Positions 44,175 through 52,674 of a stretch of DNA of 64,000 nucleotides are shown here, one piece after another. Location of the stretch: contig NZ_CAJCKW010000006.1 in the NCBI RefSeq assembly GCF_903970965.1, positions 234,435 to 298,434 on the forward strand, in the 5' to 3' direction. The notes below the pieces were generated by a model that saw only the letters and a list, made by a program, of their open reading frames with translations, did no database searches and had not been told where the DNA came from. Within the stretch, counting starts at the first letter, position 1, and every line of letters begins with the position of its first letter. A program made the position numbers and the translations under genes. The DNA is from Aureimonas sp. ME7 (lineage in GTDB: Bacteria > Pseudomonadota > Alphaproteobacteria > Rhizobiales > Rhizobiaceae).

Positions 44175-45459
44175 GGACGGTTTTCCCGGCGCGCGTCACG
44201 CCCGCGACGGCACTCAAGGGGCCGGGGGCGGCATGGGCACGGTAGGTTTCGTTCAGCTTGGCGACGTTGCCGGCATCCAGCGAAGCCTGGACGGCCGGCG
44301 GCAGCGCCCAATTGGCGGGACGGCTGGCCGCCATGGATTCGATCGGGCTCCACAGCTGCGTCGGGTCGATCACCTCCATGCCCCAGGGCAGCTTCCAGTT
44401 CTCGCCGTTGAGATGGCGCGACATGGAGCGGAAGTCGAAGGCGATGCCGCCATCGGCTGCTGTCGCGTCGAGATAGGCCTGCGCGGCCTCGGGAGAATCC
44501 AGAAACAGCGAATCGAAGTAGCGCATGCGCTCGAGCGGATCGGTGACGACGCCCTCCAGCGCGTCGTAGAGATCCACCACCGAATAGCCCGTCATGAAGG
44601 GCGCGTTGATCGAGACGGTGCCCAGCGCGTTCTCGTCCTCTCGCACCCGGTTCAGCATCTCGCGCGTGGCGTCGATGCCCGCCGTCGGGATGGCGAGCCC
44701 CCGCTCGCGCAGAGCATCCAGGACCGCGATCGCGGTATCGTCGTTGTAGGAGATGATCGCGGCCACGTCGGGATGGGCGGTCAGGAGGTTCTCGACCACC
44801 GGCCGGGCAGCCACCCGGTTCTCGCCGCCGGGCTGTTCGGCCACGAGCTCGATCTCGGGATTGCGCGACAGGGCGAGCTTCACGCCGGCGGCGCGCGTGT
44901 CGGCGGAGAAGTTGCCCGGCAGGCCGGCGACGTAGAGCACCTTGCCCTTGTTGCCGATCCGGTCGAACAGGGCCTGCGCCATCGCCGCCGTGCCGCGCAC
45001 GTTGTCGGGCTGGCTGTAGAGCTGATAGGCGCCGTTGAAGGACGGATCGTCCGGGTGGAGCCAGGCGGCCGTGGAATGGGCATTGGCGATCCGGATGCCG
45101 ACCTGGGCGGCGGTCGCCGTCAGCGCCTTGATGATCTCGGCGTTCTGGGCAAACGTGACGACGGCATTGATCCCGAGCGCCGGAGCCTGTTCGATCTGGG
45201 CGATCTGCTTGGCGACCGAATCGTCGAAGGTCTGCGAGACGTAGCCGAGCCCAAGCTGCTCGCAGGCCGTCCGGCACCCTGCATCCCAGCCCTGCCAGTA
45301 CTCGTTGGCCAGAGTCGGAAAACTGTTGAGGATCGTGATCTTTTCGTCCGAGCCCCGCGCCGTTCGAAGCATCAGGCCCGGCGCGGCAAGGAACGCGGCA
45401 GCGCCGACAGACGACTTCAGAACCTGACGCCGACTGACGCCATTCGAAAACTTCACCAT
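44164..45459 (-). CDS. Sugar-type ABC transporter substrate-binding protein with Tat-like signal
   Basis: 431 residues. N-terminus NGVSRRQVLKSSVGAAAFLAAPGLML has the twin-arginine SRRxxLK pattern, suggesting export as a folded protein, which is uncommon for this class. Mature part: ribose-type periplasmic fold (ITILNSFPTLANEYWQGWDAGCRTACEQLG, AAIISYNDDTAIAVLDALRERG). The ~100-residue C-terminal extension past the usual fold (FDFRSMSRHLNGENWKLPWGMEV...) is unusual. The 19-bp palindromic motif at 45539 lies 80 bases upstream. Confidence 0.87.
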   Translation of the reverse strand: MVKFSNGVSRRQVLKSSVGAAAFLAAPGLMLRTARGSDEKITILNSFPTLANEYWQGWDAGCRTACEQLGLGYVSQTFDDSVAKQIAQIEQAPALGINAVVTFAQNAEIIKALTATAAQVGIRIANAHSTAAWLHPDDPSFNGAYQLYSQPDNVRGTAAMAQALFDRIGNKGKVLYVAGLPGNFSADTRAAGVKLALSRNPEIELVAEQPGGENRVAARPVVENLLTAHPDVAAIISYNDDTAIAVLDALRERGLAIPTAGIDATREMLNRVREDENALGTVSINAPFMTGYSVVDLYDALEGVVTDPLERMRYFDSLFLDSPEAAQAYLDATAADGGIAFDFRSMSRHLNGENWKLPWGMEVIDPTQLWSPIESMAASRPANWALPPAVQASLDAGNVAKLNETYRAHAAPGPLSAVAGVTRAGKTVLGF

Positions 45460-45538
45460 GCTTGCCGTCCTCCCGACGAAATCGACGTTTCTTTCGTCGG
45501 CGAAAGACTATTTCCCGTTTCCTTCCGTCACATCACTC

Positions 45539-45557
45539 GATTTGTCCGAAATGGACA
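45539..45557. promoter_or_regulatory. Shared operator motif, copy 1
   Basis: GATTTGTCCGAAATGGACA: TGTCC/GGACA arms around 5 bases. Differs in one position from the motif at 59125-59143. It lies upstream of the first sugar-transporter operon (binding protein start 45459). Same regulator inferred for both. Confidence 0.65.
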
Positions 45558-45586
45558 GTGCGACGCAGCATGGCCGGGACCGCGCG

Positions 45587-46039
45587 TCAGCCCTTCATCA
45601 CCAGCACCGCGCCCACCAGCACCGCGCCCGCTCCCAGGAGCCGGGTGGGCGTGATCGGATGCTGCGCGATGCCGAGCGCGCCGTACCGGTCCAGAAGCAG
45701 GGAAGCGACGACCTGGCCGAGAATGAAGAAGGCGACCGTCGACGCCGAGGCGATGCGAGGCAGCGCGAACAGGACGCAGGACAGGATCGTCGCGCCGAGC
45801 AGGCCGCCCACCAGAAGCGGATAGGGCGCGATCGAGGCGACGCTGCGCCAGGGCGGAAACGGGACGGCGCGCACCAGCATGACGAGAAGCAGCACGCACG
45901 CGGCCACCGACATGGAGATCAGCGCCGACGGCAGCGGTCCCAGAACCCGCGCGATCGCGGCATTGAAGACACCCTGCGTCGCCTGCGCCATGCCGGCAAC
46001 GATGGCGGCCGCGACCGCCAGAAAGAGCACGGCGCTCAT
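45587..46039 (-). CDS. DMT-family membrane protein (YdcZ/DUF606 type)
   Basis: 150 residues, five predicted hydrophobic spans: LFLAVAAAIVAGMAQATQGVFNAAI, SALISMSVAACVLLLVMLV, PLLVGGLLGATILSCVLFAL, ASTVAFFILGQVVASLLLDRYG, LLGAGAVLVGAVLVM. A half-size drug/metabolite transporter with QATQGVFNAAI near the N-terminus, as in DUF606. Last gene of the long minus-strand run. It may export a pathway intermediate or a phenolic by-product; no evidence beyond position. Confidence 0.8.
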   Translation of the reverse strand: MSAVLFLAVAAAIVAGMAQATQGVFNAAIARVLGPLPSALISMSVAACVLLLVMLVRAVPFPPWRSVASIAPYPLLVGGLLGATILSCVLFALPRIASASTVAFFILGQVVASLLLDRYGALGIAQHPITPTRLLGAGAVLVGAVLVMKG

Positions 46040-46079
46040 GTCCGCCCCCCCGCGCGCCGGCGCGCCGCGGCGGCCGCCA

Positions 46080-46412
46080 TCATTTCAGGGCGACATAGGT
46101 TTGCGGGTCGAGCTGGGAGATGCGCACGGCCGCATGCGCGCCCGTGGCCCTCTCCACGATGGCGCGCAGCCGGAGGCCGATATCCGTCACCCGCTCGCGC
46201 GTGCGCTCGGGCCCAAGCATGATCGTCATCTCGACATTGACGGCCGCCATGTCCGGCAGGGTCAGCACCGGAACCACCGCGAACTGGCAGGCGTCGGGCG
46301 TCACCGCCAGCCCGTCGCACAGCATCGCGCGCATCGGCGCGAGCGCCTCGACCAGCGCCTGCCGCGAGAAGCGATGGACGCTCTCCTCGACGAAGATCTT
46401 CAGGTTCGGCAT
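46080..46412 (-). CDS. 4-oxalocrotonate tautomerase-superfamily protein
   Basis: 110 residues, opening MPNLKIFVEE, with Pro as residue 1 of the processed protein, the catalytic base of tautomerases. Longer than 4-OT (62 residues) and close to the MIF/5-carboxymethyl-2-hydroxymuconate isomerase size. LGPERTRERVTDIGLRLRAIVERATG forms the second helix. Beside maleylacetate reductase it could tautomerise a keto/enol ring intermediate or maleylacetate. The Arg residues that bind carboxylates in 4-OT cannot be placed with certainty. Confidence 0.78.
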   Translation of the reverse strand: MPNLKIFVEESVHRFSRQALVEALAPMRAMLCDGLAVTPDACQFAVVPVLTLPDMAAVNVEMTIMLGPERTRERVTDIGLRLRAIVERATGAHAAVRISQLDPQTYVALK

Positions 46413-46428
46413 GGCGCGTCTTCTCCGT

Positions 46429-47499
46429 TCATGCGGGCCCGCGCCCCGCGAAGGCGTTCGCCACCAGCCGGGCCAGCTCCGGTGCCTCCAGGGGCGCCGG
46501 GTTCCAGTAGGGGTTGGCCAGAACGATGCCGGGAATCTCGTCGACGGCGCCGGCGGGAAGCCCGAGGCGCTCCAGAGCCATCGTGGCTCCCAACCCTTGC
46601 GCAAGGTCGAACAGCGCCCGTGCGGGATCGTCGGTGCCGAGCGCGCGGCGCAGCGCCGCCATCGCATCCGGCACGAAGGGCGCGTTGAAGGCGAGCGCAT
46701 GGGGCAGAACCGCTGTATGGGTCTCGGCATGCGGCAGGTCGTAGGTGCCGCCGAGCGTGTGGCAGATCTTGTGGTGGAGCGCCATGCCGACGCTGCCGAG
46801 GCACACGCCGCAGAGCCAGGCGCCGAACAGGGCCTCGCCGCGCGCCGCGCGGTCGTCCGGGCGCGCATGGATGGCCGGCAGCGCGCGCGCCATGGCCCCG
46901 ATGCCGCGCTCCGCCATCATGGAGACGATCGGATTGGCGTCTCGCGCGTAGAGCGCTTCCACGCCGTGCGCGATCGCGTTGATGCCGCTCGTCACCGACA
47001 TGGCGACGGGCAGCGTCAGCGTGAGGTCCACATCGTAGAGGACGACCTCGGGCAGGATGCGCGGGTCGGAGCGCGTGCGCTTGCGGCCGTTCTCGGTCTC
47101 GCCGAGGATCGGCGTCATTTCGGAGCCGGCATAGGTGGTGGGCGCCACGATCTGCGGCAGGTCGGTGCGCAGCGCGACCGCCTTGGCGAGCCCCGTGGTG
47201 GAGCCGCCGCCGACCGCCACGAGGCCGTCGATCCGCTCGGCCGTCACGGTTTCCATGGCCCGTTCGGTCACCTCGACGGGCGTGTGCATGCGCGCGCCCG
47301 CGAACACGGCCGCCGCGCGGTCGCCCAGCGTTCCCGCGATGCGCTGTGCATCCGCTTCCTGCTCGGGCGTCGCCACCACCAGCACCCGCCGGAGGCCAAG
47401 ACGCTCGACCTCCTCTGGAAGCTTCGCAAGGACCCCCGCGCCGAACACGACGCGGCCGGGGTTGGCGTTGTAGACGAAGCTCTCGACCCCCCCGCTCAT
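46429..47499 (-). CDS. Maleylacetate reductase
   Basis: 356 residues, iron-type alcohol dehydrogenase family. FVYNANPGRVVFGAG, AVGGGSTTGLAKAVALRTDLPQIVAPTTYAGSEMTPI and GMALHHKICHTLGGTYDLPHAETHTAVLPH are characteristic of maleylacetate reductases; the His residues of the last block are the metal site. It reduces maleylacetate to 3-oxoadipate with NADH. Start overlaps the dioxygenase stop (ATGA), so the two steps are coupled. 3-Oxoadipate continues through PcaIJ/PcaF. Confidence 0.95.
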   Translation of the reverse strand: MSGGVESFVYNANPGRVVFGAGVLAKLPEEVERLGLRRVLVVATPEQEADAQRIAGTLGDRAAAVFAGARMHTPVEVTERAMETVTAERIDGLVAVGGGSTTGLAKAVALRTDLPQIVAPTTYAGSEMTPILGETENGRKRTRSDPRILPEVVLYDVDLTLTLPVAMSVTSGINAIAHGVEALYARDANPIVSMMAERGIGAMARALPAIHARPDDRAARGEALFGAWLCGVCLGSVGMALHHKICHTLGGTYDLPHAETHTAVLPHALAFNAPFVPDAMAALRRALGTDDPARALFDLAQGLGATMALERLGLPAGAVDEIPGIVLANPYWNPAPLEAPELARLVANAFAGRGPA

Positions 47500-48407
47500 G
47501 CCGGCGCCCCCTCGCCCTGGCGGGCCAGAACGAAGCGCCAGTCGACCTGCGTGAAAGGATTGGGAAAGCCGAGTTCGGCAGCCCGCGCCGGGTCGTCCAC
47601 GGTCTGGAAGTCGGCGATCAGGTCCTCCTTCACGCCGAACACGGCATCGGTGTGGAGGTAGGGACAGTCGGGGGTGAAGAGGTGGGTCGTGACGGTCTCG
47701 AAGCCGCTCGCCGCGACGATGAAGTGGATATGGGCCGGACGGTAGGGATGGCGGCCGAGCGCGGCCAGCAGTTGGCCGACGGGTCCGTCCGCGGGGATCG
47801 GGTAGTAGCGCGGCTTGACGGAGCGAAACCAGAACCGACCCGTCTCGTCGGAGGTGAACACGCCACGCAAGTTCATGTCGGGCTGGATGCCCTGCTGCTG
47901 CACATCGTAGAAGCCCTCGTCGTTGGCCTGCCAGACGTCCAGCGTGGCGCCCGCGATCGGCCGGCCGGCGGTGTCCACCACGCGCCCCGTCACCAGCATC
48001 CGCTCTCCCTTGCCGTCGAGGCAGATGTCGTGGCCGTTCTCGTAGCGCGGCGCGTTGGACACGTGGAAGGGGCCGAGCACGGTGGTCTCGGTGGCGCCCT
48101 TGGGCTTGCGGTTGTCGATCGCGTCCACCAGCATCGACACGCCGAGGATGTCGGACAGGAGGATCCATTCCTGGCGCCAGTCGCTGGTGATGTGGCCGGT
48201 CGCGGTCAGGAACTCGATCACGCGCATCCATTCCGCGTTGGTCGGCTCGACCTCCTTCACGAAGGCGTGGAGGTGTCGCACGGCACTATCCATCACGGTG
48301 CGCAGGCGCTCGTTCCCGGCGTCGGCATGGCGGGCAGTGACGACGGCGACGGAGGTTTCCTCCGTGAAGTAGCCGTCGCGGACGGTCTGGGCAGGTGTTT
48401 CCGACAT
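47496..48407 (-). CDS. Hydroxyquinol 1,2-dioxygenase (intradiol)
   Basis: 303 residues. N-terminal dimerisation domain of catechol-type dioxygenases (WMRVIEFLTATGHITSDWRQEWILLSDILGVSMLVDAI), then the catalytic domain. Iron ligands Tyr167 (DEGFYDVQ), Tyr202 (RYYPIPADGP), His226 and His228 (RPAHIHF). ETTVLGPFHVSNAPRYENG is typical of hydroxyquinol enzymes. It opens 1,2,4-trihydroxybenzene to maleylacetate. Catechol or chlorocatechol activity is possible, but the maleylacetate reductase next door favours hydroxyquinol. Confidence 0.93.
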   Translation of the reverse strand: MSETPAQTVRDGYFTEETSVAVVTARHADAGNERLRTVMDSAVRHLHAFVKEVEPTNAEWMRVIEFLTATGHITSDWRQEWILLSDILGVSMLVDAIDNRKPKGATETTVLGPFHVSNAPRYENGHDICLDGKGERMLVTGRVVDTAGRPIAGATLDVWQANDEGFYDVQQQGIQPDMNLRGVFTSDETGRFWFRSVKPRYYPIPADGPVGQLLAALGRHPYRPAHIHFIVAASGFETVTTHLFTPDCPYLHTDAVFGVKEDLIADFQTVDDPARAAELGFPNPFTQVDWRFVLARQGEGAPA

Positions 48408-48475
48408 GCGGGTCTCCTTGCGGGTCTTGGACCGCGGCCCGGCGGGGCCGCGGCTTGGCGTCGGTCCGCCCGCCT

Positions 48476-49459
48476 TCAGGCGGCCAAAAGCGTCACCTTG
48501 ATGCAGGCCTTGGGATCGGCGCCGAGGCGGAACGCCTCGACGGCGTCGCCCAGCGCGAACTGATGGGTCTGGATGGGCGACAGGTCGAGGCCGGTGCGTT
48601 CCAGGAAGCGGATCGCGGCCGGCCACACGCCGGGCGAGCCGATGCAGCCCTTCACCTCCAGATTGCGCATCTGGATCAGGCCGAGATCGACCGGCACGGT
48701 GCGCCCGATCGAGATGCCGACCATGGACACGCGGCCCTCCTCGCGCGCGAAGCGGAACGTGTCGGCGAGCGAGGCGTCGTGACCGGACGCTTCCACCACG
48801 AGGTCGGCGCCGATCCCGCCGGTCAGCTCCATCACGCGCTCCACCGCGCCGCCGTCGGAGGGATCCACCGCCGCGTCGGCACCGAGCCTCAGGGCGACCT
48901 CGCGGCGCTTGGCGATGGGATCGATGACGACGACGCGCGCGCCCATGCCGATCGCGGCCGCCGCCGAGACGAGGCCGATCGTGCCGCCGCCCGACACCAC
49001 CACGGTTTCGCTGGCGTTGGTGCCGCCGGAGCGCTGCACGGCGTAGAAACCGCAGGTGAACGGTTCGATCAGCGACGCCTTCCGGTCGTCCACCGCATCG
49101 GGCAGCTTGTGCAGCCATTCCGGGTTCACCGCGAAATATTCGCGGTCCGCCCCGTCCAGCGAGAAGCCGAAATGGTGGAGGCGCTCGGGCGTGCGCACCA
49201 CGCATTCGCCGACCACCCGGTCGCCGGTCGCAAAGCCACGCACGTCGCGCCCGACCTCGACGATCTCGCCGGCCCATTCATGGCCGGGCGTGACGGGGTA
49301 GCTGATCGGGATGATGTAGCGACCGCCGAGCAGCTCGTAGTCGGAATGGCAGATGCCGACCGCGCGCGTTCGCACCATGACTTCGGTGGAAGCGATGCGC
49401 GGCATCTCCACCTCCGCGACCACGGGCTTGTCGGGCGCTTCGAAGACGAGAGCTTTCAT
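48476..49459 (-). CDS. Zinc-type alcohol dehydrogenase lacking the structural-zinc lobe
   Basis: 327 residues, with GGGAGGA five bases before ATG. Catalytic Cys/His in VGICHSDYEL and TPGHEWAG, Glu in LIEPFTCG, Rossmann VVSGGGTIGLVSAAAAIG. The segment where four cysteines normally hold a second zinc (after GDRVVGECVV) has none, so only the catalytic zinc should bind. Polyol/threonine-dehydrogenase-like substrate class. Lies between the Gfo/Idh gene and the hydroxyquinol dioxygenase gene. Confidence 0.87.
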   Translation of the reverse strand: MKALVFEAPDKPVVAEVEMPRIASTEVMVRTRAVGICHSDYELLGGRYIIPISYPVTPGHEWAGEIVEVGRDVRGFATGDRVVGECVVRTPERLHHFGFSLDGADREYFAVNPEWLHKLPDAVDDRKASLIEPFTCGFYAVQRSGGTNASETVVVSGGGTIGLVSAAAAIGMGARVVVIDPIAKRREVALRLGADAAVDPSDGGAVERVMELTGGIGADLVVEASGHDASLADTFRFAREEGRVSMVGISIGRTVPVDLGLIQMRNLEVKGCIGSPGVWPAAIRFLERTGLDLSPIQTHQFALGDAVEAFRLGADPKACIKVTLLAA

Positions 49460-49484
49460 GAGTGTCCTCCCAGACGAACGAGGT

Positions 49485-50486
49485 TCAGTGGACGGGCTCG
49501 ACCGCGCCGCTCGAGGCCGAGCGGACGATGGCTTCGAGCAGGGCGATGTTGCGGATCATGTCCTCGCCGGTGATCGGATATTCGATCTCGCCGCGAACGG
49601 CGCGGGCGAAGGCGTGGAGGTTGTCGCGCACCGGCTCGGCGGCGCCCAGATCCTCCACCGTGATCGGCCCGCCGGCGGTGGCGCGCGTCACGATCCAGCC
49701 GCTGGGCGCCTCGACATGGGTCTTGTCGCGCACCTCGATCCAGCCTTGCGTGCCGAACACGGCGAAGCGCGACACGAAGGGCGTGGCGAGCGTCGCCGAG
49801 ACATAGGCCGAGCCCCCGCCGGCAAAGCGGATATGGGCGCTCATCGTGTCGCCCTGCGGGATGCGCGAGGCGAGGTTCTCACAGGACACGCGCACGTCGC
49901 TCGCCTTGCCCATGAGCTTCACCGACAGGTCGGTGAGGTGGATGCCGGTCGCGGTCATGCCGCCGGCCGGCGCCTGGTCGGCCTTGAGGCGCCAGTTCTC
50001 GGCCGGCAGGCTCAGGAACTTGTCGTGGCTGAAGTTCGCCTCGATCTGAAGGATGCGGCCGAGTTCGCCGGCTTCCGCCTTTTGCAGGATCTCGGCGATC
50101 GGCGGCTCGAAGCGGCGCTCGTGCCCCATACCGAGCACGAGGCCGGCCTCCCGGCACAGTTGCACCGCCTTCTCCGCACCGGCTTTGGTGAGGGCGAGCG
50201 GTTTCTCGCAGAAGACGTGCTTGCCGGCTGCGACCGCCGCCTCGATCTGCGCCTCGTGAAACGCGTGAGGCGTTGCCAGGATCACGGCCTCGACGTCGGC
50301 GTCGTTCAAGGCCTCGTCAAGCCCGGACGAGAAGGCGAGCCCTTGCTCGGCGGCGAACGCGGCCGCCGCCGGATCGGGATCGACGGCGCGCACGAGGCGG
50401 ACGCCCCCCTCCCCGCCCGCCATCAGCTGCGTCATCTTGCGGCCCCACCAGCCGAGGCCGACGATCGCGGTTCTGACCTGTTCCAT
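49485..50486 (-). CDS. Gfo/Idh/MocA-family oxidoreductase
   Basis: 333 residues from ATG 50486; an ATG two codons earlier (50492) abuts the GAGGGG ribosome site and is less likely. VRTAIVGLGWWGRKMTQLM cofactor site, FCEKPLALT with the family Lys (about 95), GGMTATGIHLTDLSVKLMG at the substrate site. Typical of inositol/sugar 2- or 3-dehydrogenases. This copy is not closely similar to those at 16259 and 31782. Probable oxidation of a ring hydroxyl in the hydroxyquinol-forming branch. Confidence 0.88.
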   Translation of the reverse strand: MEQVRTAIVGLGWWGRKMTQLMAGGEGGVRLVRAVDPDPAAAAFAAEQGLAFSSGLDEALNDADVEAVILATPHAFHEAQIEAAVAAGKHVFCEKPLALTKAGAEKAVQLCREAGLVLGMGHERRFEPPIAEILQKAEAGELGRILQIEANFSHDKFLSLPAENWRLKADQAPAGGMTATGIHLTDLSVKLMGKASDVRVSCENLASRIPQGDTMSAHIRFAGGGSAYVSATLATPFVSRFAVFGTQGWIEVRDKTHVEAPSGWIVTRATAGGPITVEDLGAAEPVRDNLHAFARAVRGEIEYPITGEDMIRNIALLEAIVRSASSGAVEPVH

Positions 50487-50496
50487 CGCCATCCCC

Positions 50497-50781
50497 TCAG
50501 CGGTTGTCCATCCGCTTCAGGAAGGGATGAATCTCCACCCTCTCCCAGATGCCGGCCTTGGCGAAGGGATCGGCGGCGTTGAAGCGCTCGACCTCTTCCT
50601 TGGTTTCGGCCTCGAACAGGAAGAGCGAGCCGATCATGGTCTCGCCGTCCTCGGCCAGCAGCGGCCCGGAGATGACGATCTTCACTGGGGCGTCCGCGAG
50701 ATACGCCTTGTGGGCGTCGTAATGGGCGAGACGGTCCCCGACAGCGTTGGCGCGGTCGAGAGCGTGGACGATGACATGCAT
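50497..50781 (-). CDS. YciI-family protein
   Basis: 94 residues. MHVIVHALDRANAVGDRLAHYDAHKAYLAD and the conserved ISGPLLAEDGETMIGSLFLFEAETKEEVERFNAADPFAKAGIWERVEI core, quoted here by its key parts GPLL, DPF and WERVEI. The family has a conserved His/Asp pair (HYDAHKAYL) proposed as an active site; related proteins include muconolactone isomerase-like enzymes and dehydrochlorinases. Sits between SDR and Gfo/Idh genes, where a small isomerase or dehydratase would make sense. Function unproven. Confidence 0.85.
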   Translation of the reverse strand: MHVIVHALDRANAVGDRLAHYDAHKAYLADAPVKIVISGPLLAEDGETMIGSLFLFEAETKEEVERFNAADPFAKAGIWERVEIHPFLKRMDNR

Positions 50782-50810
50782 GGGATGGCCTGGAAACGGA
50801 GGGATGGGGG

Positions 50811-51584
50811 TCAGGCGGCGGAATAACCGCCATCGACCATGAGGATCTGGGAGGTGATGCCGCTGGCCGCATCCGACAGGAGGAAGCCGACGGCGCTCGC
50901 GATCTCGGCGGGCTCGACGAGGCGCCCGATGGGCTGGTCGTCCATCCAGCGCGCCATAACCGCAGGCTGCTGGATTCCGACCTCGGCCAGCATCACCGTG
51001 TCGGTGTAGCCGGGACCGACCGCGTTGACGCGAACGCCGCGCCGCGCCCACTCGACGCCGAGCACGCGGCACATGTGGGCGACGCCGGCCTTCGACACGT
51101 CGTAGCCGACATGCAGCTCGGGCCGCACGGCCTTGACGCCCGCGATCGAGGCGGTCGCGACGACCGAGCCCCGGCCCGCCTCCAGCATGCCGCGGGCGAA
51201 GGCGCGGATCGTCCAGTAGACGCCGTCCAGATTGATGCGCATGACGCGCCGCCATTCCTCGTCGGTATGCTCGGCGCCCGGTTTCTCGTAGCTCATGCCG
51301 GCATTGGCGAAGAGGCCGTCGACCGGGCCGAAGCGCGCCACGGCCTCGCCCTGCGCCGCGTTCACGGCATCAGGGTCCGACACGTCGAACGCGATCCAGT
51401 CGGCCCGGCCGCCGGCGGCCCTGATCTCTTCGGCGACGGCGCTGACGCCCTGGTCGCGGTCGGCCGCCAGGACATGGGCGCCGAGCGCGGCTAGGTGCGC
51501 GCATGCCGCCCGGCCGATGCCGCCGGCCGCCCCGGTCACCACCACGCGCCGCCCGTCGAGCCGGAACCGATCGATCGCGCTCAT
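50811..51584 (-). CDS. Classical SDR-family oxidoreductase
   Basis: 257 residues. TGAAGGIGRAACAHLAALG, FANAGMSYE, catalytic Ser in ATASIAGV and YDVSKAG, C-terminal ILMVDGGYSAA. Its start overlaps the stop of the zinc dehydrogenase gene (ATGA). One of three SDRs in this operon, which implies several different alcohol/ketone interconversions on one carbon skeleton. Confidence 0.92.
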   Translation of the reverse strand: MSAIDRFRLDGRRVVVTGAAGGIGRAACAHLAALGAHVLAADRDQGVSAVAEEIRAAGGRADWIAFDVSDPDAVNAAQGEAVARFGPVDGLFANAGMSYEKPGAEHTDEEWRRVMRINLDGVYWTIRAFARGMLEAGRGSVVATASIAGVKAVRPELHVGYDVSKAGVAHMCRVLGVEWARRGVRVNAVGPGYTDTVMLAEVGIQQPAVMARWMDDQPIGRLVEPAEIASAVGFLLSDAASGITSQILMVDGGYSAA

Positions 51585-52663
51585 GCCGCCGCCTTCACCT
51601 GGACGAGGACCTTCATGTTCCGCCCGCTCGGGTCGAGCAGCGCCTCGAAGCCCTTCTCGACCACGTCTTCCGGCTGGATGGTCGCGGTGACGATCCGCTC
51701 GACCGGAAAGCGGCCGGAAGCGATCATCTCGGCAACGCGCGGCCAAACGTCGGTCGGGTAGCACCAGGTCGCCTCGACCGTGATGTCCTTGAGCGCCCAG
51801 AGCATGGCGTCGATCGAGGCCTTCTTCGTGTGGAGCCCGACCTGCACCACGGTGCCGCGCCGGCGCACCGCATCGACGCAGAGGTTCAGCGAGGCCTCCG
51901 CCCCGACGCATTCGAGGGCGACGTCCACTCCGACGCCGTCCTCAGTCTGCGCGCGAATGGCTTCGAGGACATCCTCGTCGCCGCGCGGATCGAAGACGAT
52001 CGCCTCCGGCACGAGTTCCTTGGCGAGCGCCCGGCGGTTCGGGTTCGGCTCGGAGACGAAGATCGGCGCGGCGCCGGCCGCCTTGGCGGCAAGAAGCGCC
52101 AGCGCCCCGATCGGGCCGATGCCGGACACCAGCACGCTCGACCCCTCCTCGACCCGGCCGCGATCGACGCCGTAGAGCGCGACGGCGGCCGGCTCGATCA
52201 TCGCCGCCTGGACGTCGGTAATGCCGTCGGGGACCTTGACGACGTTGTAGCCGTTCAGCACCGCCTGCTCGCCGAGGCCGCCCCAGTCCCAGGACAGGCC
52301 GACGCAGGCCATCTTCTCGCTGAGGTGATAGAGGCCGCGCCGACCGTAATAGTCGTCGCGCGGCGAGATGAGGGGCTGGATCGACACGCGGTCGCCGGGC
52401 GCGACATGGGTGATCTCGCCGCCGACCTTCACGACGCGCGCCGAGAACTCGTGCCCGAGGATCTGCGGCAGCTTGGCGCCGGAGTAGACGTGCGGGTCGA
52501 TCGGCGTGACGATCGGACCCGCGACGTATTCGTGGAGGTCCGTGCCGCAGATGCCGCAGACGAGCGGCTCCACCAGCACCTGATCTGGCGCTAGCTCGCC
52601 AGAGGGGGCGGGAACGTCCTCGAGGCGGACGTCGCGCTGCGCGTGGTAGCGAATGGCCTTCAT
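51581..52663 (-). CDS. Zinc-dependent 2,3-butanediol-dehydrogenase-like MDR
   Basis: 360 residues. CGICGTDLHEYVAGPI with the long insertion TPIDPHVYSGAKLPQILGHEFSA typical of the butanediol/sorbitol branch; SIQPLISPRDDYYGRRGLYHLSEKMACVG replaces the four-Cys structural lobe, so the second zinc is probably lost. Rossmann SGIGPIGALALLAAK. Oxidises vicinal diols or acyloins. ATGA-coupled to the SDR downstream. Confidence 0.88.
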   Translation of the reverse strand: MKAIRYHAQRDVRLEDVPAPSGELAPDQVLVEPLVCGICGTDLHEYVAGPIVTPIDPHVYSGAKLPQILGHEFSARVVKVGGEITHVAPGDRVSIQPLISPRDDYYGRRGLYHLSEKMACVGLSWDWGGLGEQAVLNGYNVVKVPDGITDVQAAMIEPAAVALYGVDRGRVEEGSSVLVSGIGPIGALALLAAKAAGAAPIFVSEPNPNRRALAKELVPEAIVFDPRGDEDVLEAIRAQTEDGVGVDVALECVGAEASLNLCVDAVRRRGTVVQVGLHTKKASIDAMLWALKDITVEATWCYPTDVWPRVAEMIASGRFPVERIVTATIQPEDVVEKGFEALLDPSGRNMKVLVQVKAAA

Positions 52664-52674
52664 GGGAAGAACTC

